Shown here: piece after piece, positions 61,247 through 64,000 of the stretch | How the letters are laid out: each line of letters starts with the position of its first letter | Position numbering within the stretch: position 1 is the first letter of the stretch | From: Atopsyche davidsoni | Taxonomy: Eukaryota; Arthropoda; Insecta; Trichoptera; Hydrobiosidae | Assembly (NCBI GenBank): GCA_022113835.1 | Contig: JAILWY010000025.1 | Span: 248,001-312,000 of the forward strand | DNA length: 64,000 bases | Reading direction: 5' to 3' | Translations under genes and position numbers: made by a program | Notes under the pieces: generated by a model | Database searches by the model: none | What the model was told of the DNA's origin: nothing | Seen by the model: the letters and a program-made list of their open reading frames with translations, nothing else

Positions 61247-61658
61247 TCATTTTGTACCATCAGTTGGATGAAGTTCTGTGATATACTTGGCCTTGAACTT
61301 TGAAGCAGAGTGGCCCACTGTTAATTTAGCTCCCATTGATGCAGAAGATATACTGTTATCGTATGATCTTATTTTTCTCTTGAAATTTCCATTATAAATA
61401 TCCTTTAAATATACTGGGGAAATAGGCCTTGCTGGTGGTTTCACTTTACTTTTGTGACAGTAATCGTTGAACTTTCCATCTGATGGGTTTCTGCTTGATA
61501 ATGTAAAGCATTGCAGAATCGACAGGTCACACTAATTAATCCGAAGACAAACGCAGCGTTCGATGTGCATCAGTTTCTTTTTGTCTTGAGGTCGATGCGC
61601 GTACTCGAATTTTAAGAAGACGCTGCTCACGTTTTCCTTCCAACTCATTGCTTGACAT
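61247..61658 (-). pseudogene. Helitron Rep protein N-terminal remnant
   Basis: A frame starting MSSNELEGKREQRLLKIRVR and continuing RASTSRQKETDAHRTLRLSS is the Arg-rich leader typical of long Helitron proteins; it stops at 61536. Downstream the blocks CRFCNALHYQAE, DGKFNDYCHKSKVKPP, IRSYDNSISSASMGAKLT and YITELHPTDGTK appear in shifted frames. They correspond to the Cys/His region and the segment just before the HUH domain in animal Helitrons. Everything after LHPTDG, including the HUH motif and helicase, is missing. The remnant ends about 80 bases before the element's 3' end, suggesting a deletion that fused the Rep N-terminus to the terminal hairpin. Confidence 0.8.
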
Positions 61659-61972
61659 TTATGTCACATTTCGTGTCACAAACAACGCATCACTTTTCAC
61701 TGCACTGTTCTTTATTTGATGCAGTCTTTATCACGTTCAATTGTGAAATTCTTGTTGAATTACGTTTTCTGTGCGTAGACGGTGTTATTTTGAGTTATTA
61801 AGGGTCTAGGTCCCATAATCGAGTTTATTTTTATCATTTTCTAGTCCGTTTTGCGAAAAATAGACTGCACCAATCAATAAGATTGAAATGTAAAAAGTTT
61901 GGTACATCCCTTCTTCTGAACACAATATATTTTTATTTCTTATAAATATACTATTAATATGATAAATATGTG

Positions 61973-62488
61973 TTTTTCCGATTAAAATGTAGGAATTTGG
62001 AGATTCGTCTGGTACATTTTCCAAGAATCCTAAACATTTAAAAGTCTTTTTTTCAATTGGAATTAAAAGATTAAATATAAACCATGTGCGTCTTTTGGTT
62101 TTGAAAAGTCGTCATTTTAACCAATTTTTCAACATATTTAAGATTTTATTTTACCCTAAAAATGGACGTTAATTAAATAATAAAAATTAGATAAATATAA
62201 TTTATAGTTTTTTCAATACTGTGTAAAAAAATCAACTTTCGATATAGCAAAATAAATTGACAATTAAATTAATTAAATGACACGATTTCGCCAGGTAATG
62301 GACTGCCCTCTGGTGTGCCAACCAGACACCAGAGACAGCCCAATCGTGTCATTTTTTAAAATAATATGGCGCACATGGTTTATATTTAATCTTTTAATTT
62401 CAATTTAAAAAAAAACTTTTAAATGTTTAGGACTCTTGTAAAATGGGCCAGATGAATCTCCAAATTCCTACAATTCAATCGGAAAAAA
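61973..62488. repeat. Nested long inverted repeat inside Helitron H1
   Basis: 61973-62090 and 62370-62488 are imperfect reverse complements of about 118 bp, starting TTTTTCCGATT and ending AATCGGAAAAA. Shared inner blocks include AGGAATTTGGAGATT, CTAAACATTTAAAAG and TTAAATATAAACCATGTGCG. The 280-bp centre includes the first stem-loop segment. It may be a separate fold-back element inserted into the Helitron, or a rearrangement. Confidence 0.8.
62237..62354. repeat. Stem-loop segment, copy 1
   Basis: It shares ACAATTAAATGACACGATTT and the following CGCCAGGTAATG with 62506-62592. This copy folds in two nested stems: outer AAATGACACGATT (62275-62287) with AATCGTGTCATTT (62342-62354), and inner CTCTGGTGT (62308-62316) with ACACCAGAG (62326-62334). 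Confidence 0.8.
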
Positions 62489-62505
62489 AATAATTATCTT
62501 AATCA

Positions 62506-62592
62506 TTTCGATATAGAAAAATAAAGTGACAATTAAATGACACGATTTCGCCAGGTAATGCACTGACTGTGGTGTCCGGTTGGACACCAGAG
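62506..62592. repeat. Stem-loop segment, copy 2
   Basis: A direct repeat of the preceding segment, starting TTTCGATATAG. The inner stem is kept as GGTGTCC-GGTT-GGACACC, with different loop bases, while the outer right arm is missing. Confidence 0.75.
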
Positions 62593-62978
62593 GCAATTAA
62601 ATGGCTGGGAGCAACTGCCTTAATGATGTGGTTCATAATTTCTAATGCAATTTCGATAAAAAAAATAGAGATGGCACTTGTGTCAAACTGACAAACTGGA
62701 AATGTATTTTTTTGTAAAAGTTCTAAATTTGAAATTCTCGCTGTGAAGAATAGAATCATATAATTCGTACATATTGAAATTCGCTAAAGCATATTTTATA
62801 GTTTATGAATGAAAATATTATCCTATCGTCTTGAAATTCGGCACATAGCTGCGGAAAAATTTACTTAACTTATGTGCAAAAAATCAGCGTTGTATCTTTT
62901 AAGATATTCTATAGAAAACCAAAAATCGAAACATACACACATACACACATACACACAATGGCTATTATATATATTAGA

Positions 62979-64000
62979 TAGTTCGAACCCACACCTTTCT
63001 GATATTACCTACCGCGGCTTTGAAAATTAAAAACATTTCTTTACGTTACAAATTCAAATTTTTGATCTAAATAAATATCATCACATCGGTCAACAGTCTT
63101 TTCAATTTAACAATATATTTAAAACAGAAATCAGTCCTTAACTTCCTTATGTTACTTATAACTATTACTTATATTTATCATAAGAATTCCACTATTTCTA
63201 AATAGAATACTGCGTTTTAAGTGGAAGTTATCAATATTTTGGTTTCGGTTCTAGATCTATCTTAAACTGTCTTTCAAAAACCTCTTAAAAAGCCCGCAGT
63301 ACCGGAACAAACACGTCAGAAACTTCTACTGAAAACGCAGCATTACTCCTAAGAAAAGATAATCTAAAAATAACCACTGCCTAAACTTACGAAGCATAAT
63401 TTTTTATAAATGAATTTCATATCTTAAAAGTAACGTTTATTTATTTATATTTATACAACACAGTAATAAAAAAATACCCCTGAAATTACAACACTAGTTA
63501 GTAGTCACAGGAGCGGTGCTGGGGCTGGGGTGTGGGGAGCACTCTCTTCCAAGTAGACCTCTTTACGGCGCATCTGCGATGATTGGAGTGGCCGAGGTAT
63601 TGGGGTGCAATTATGCGTAAAAAGGCTTCCATGTTTCTTCCTATGGAGCCTTCTGGCGGTTAGCGGGGACGGAAGAGACAACAAACATGCGAGTAGTTAT
63701 TCACTGAAACTTTCAAGAGAAAAACATATTATGTTTGTTTCTTAATTCAGTAATGTATCTTTCAATATCAAAAATCTGTCAAATGTATTTTATTACATTG
63801 AAAATAAAAAAAACACGCCTCAAACAAAGTTGAAGTAACACACGCAAATCGACAAACAAAAGCCCAAACGTCTTGGCTGCCATGCTTATACATATACTTT
63901 GAAAAAATCTCTTTTTTTCTACTGGTTTCTCAGATTAAAAAAATAATATAACATTTTGAAATAAAACTGTACATAATTTATAAATGATGAAGTTATATTT
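62979..64000. other. AT-rich non-coding stretch
   Basis: No gene was recognised. On the minus strand, GTGTGGGTTCGAACTATC just outside the Helitron (62979-62996) matches a polymerase III B box well, preceded by GCCGCGGTAGG near 63011-63021. This may be a tRNA-derived SINE relic interrupted by the Helitron. A GC-richer patch at 63505-63680 shows no function. Confidence 0.4.

Larger units (their letters stand above)
61163..62978 (-). mobile_element. Long Helitron copy with partial Rep gene (family H1)
   Basis: On the minus strand it begins TCTAATATATATAATAGCC at 62978, preceded by A, and ends GGGATACATTTCTAG at 61163, followed by T. The stem-loop CGTCAT-TCT-ATGACG (61177-61191) lies 10 bases before the CTAG, the same distance as in the short copy at 48243-48585. 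The interior holds N-terminal Rep-protein remnants near the 3' half and a nested inverted repeat (61973-62488) with two similar stem-loop segments. HUH and helicase domains are absent, so this is a 3'-deleted, non-autonomous derivative. Confidence 0.88.

Overview
The window looks like nuclear DNA of an arthropod, most likely an insect. It is strongly AT-rich, has long (TA)n microsatellites, no operon-like layout and very low coding density. Its only recognisable proteins belong to eukaryotic DNA transposons and Helitrons common in insects: piggyBac, mariner, Tc1 and Helitron. I could not identify a host protein-coding gene, a complete tRNA, an rRNA or a CRISPR array. Most short open frames look like chance frames in AT-rich DNA or shadows of microsatellites.

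Layout. 1-18960 is non-coding and holds short inverted repeats (508-545, 3053-3208), degenerate tandem repeats, and two inverted copies of one dispersed repeat (10866-11040 and 14576-14742). 18965-20972 is a piggyBac-type element with TTAA target duplications, perfect 13-bp ends, an intact catalytic frame and a lost N-terminal domain. 22918-24171 is a decayed mariner flanked by TA. 28193-28326 is a perfect 46-bp-arm inverted repeat around a TA tract. 28405-41334 is non-coding and contains a MITE-like fold-back, a LINE tail, minisatellites and long TA tracts. 41335-43762 is a less familiar DDE transposon with 14-bp perfect ends, lying inside a TA microsatellite, whose transposase is broken by several frameshifts. 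48243-48585 and 61163-62978 are short and long versions of one Helitron family, and 51507-52762 is an internally deleted Helitron of another family. 54448-56079 is a Tc1-like element whose DD34E transposase is nearly intact but stopped by a small palindromic insertion.

These elements do not form a working pathway; they are independent insertions of different ages. Two themes connect them. First, the TA- and TTAA-using elements sit in or beside TA microsatellites. Second, the window is rich in perfect, short-loop inverted repeats. One of these clearly arose by fold-back duplication inside the Tc1 gene, which suggests template switching may be a frequent mutation in this genome. No undescribed functional system is demonstrated. 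The best leads are the 41335-43762 transposon, the Helitron pair with its nested stem-loops, and the palindromes.
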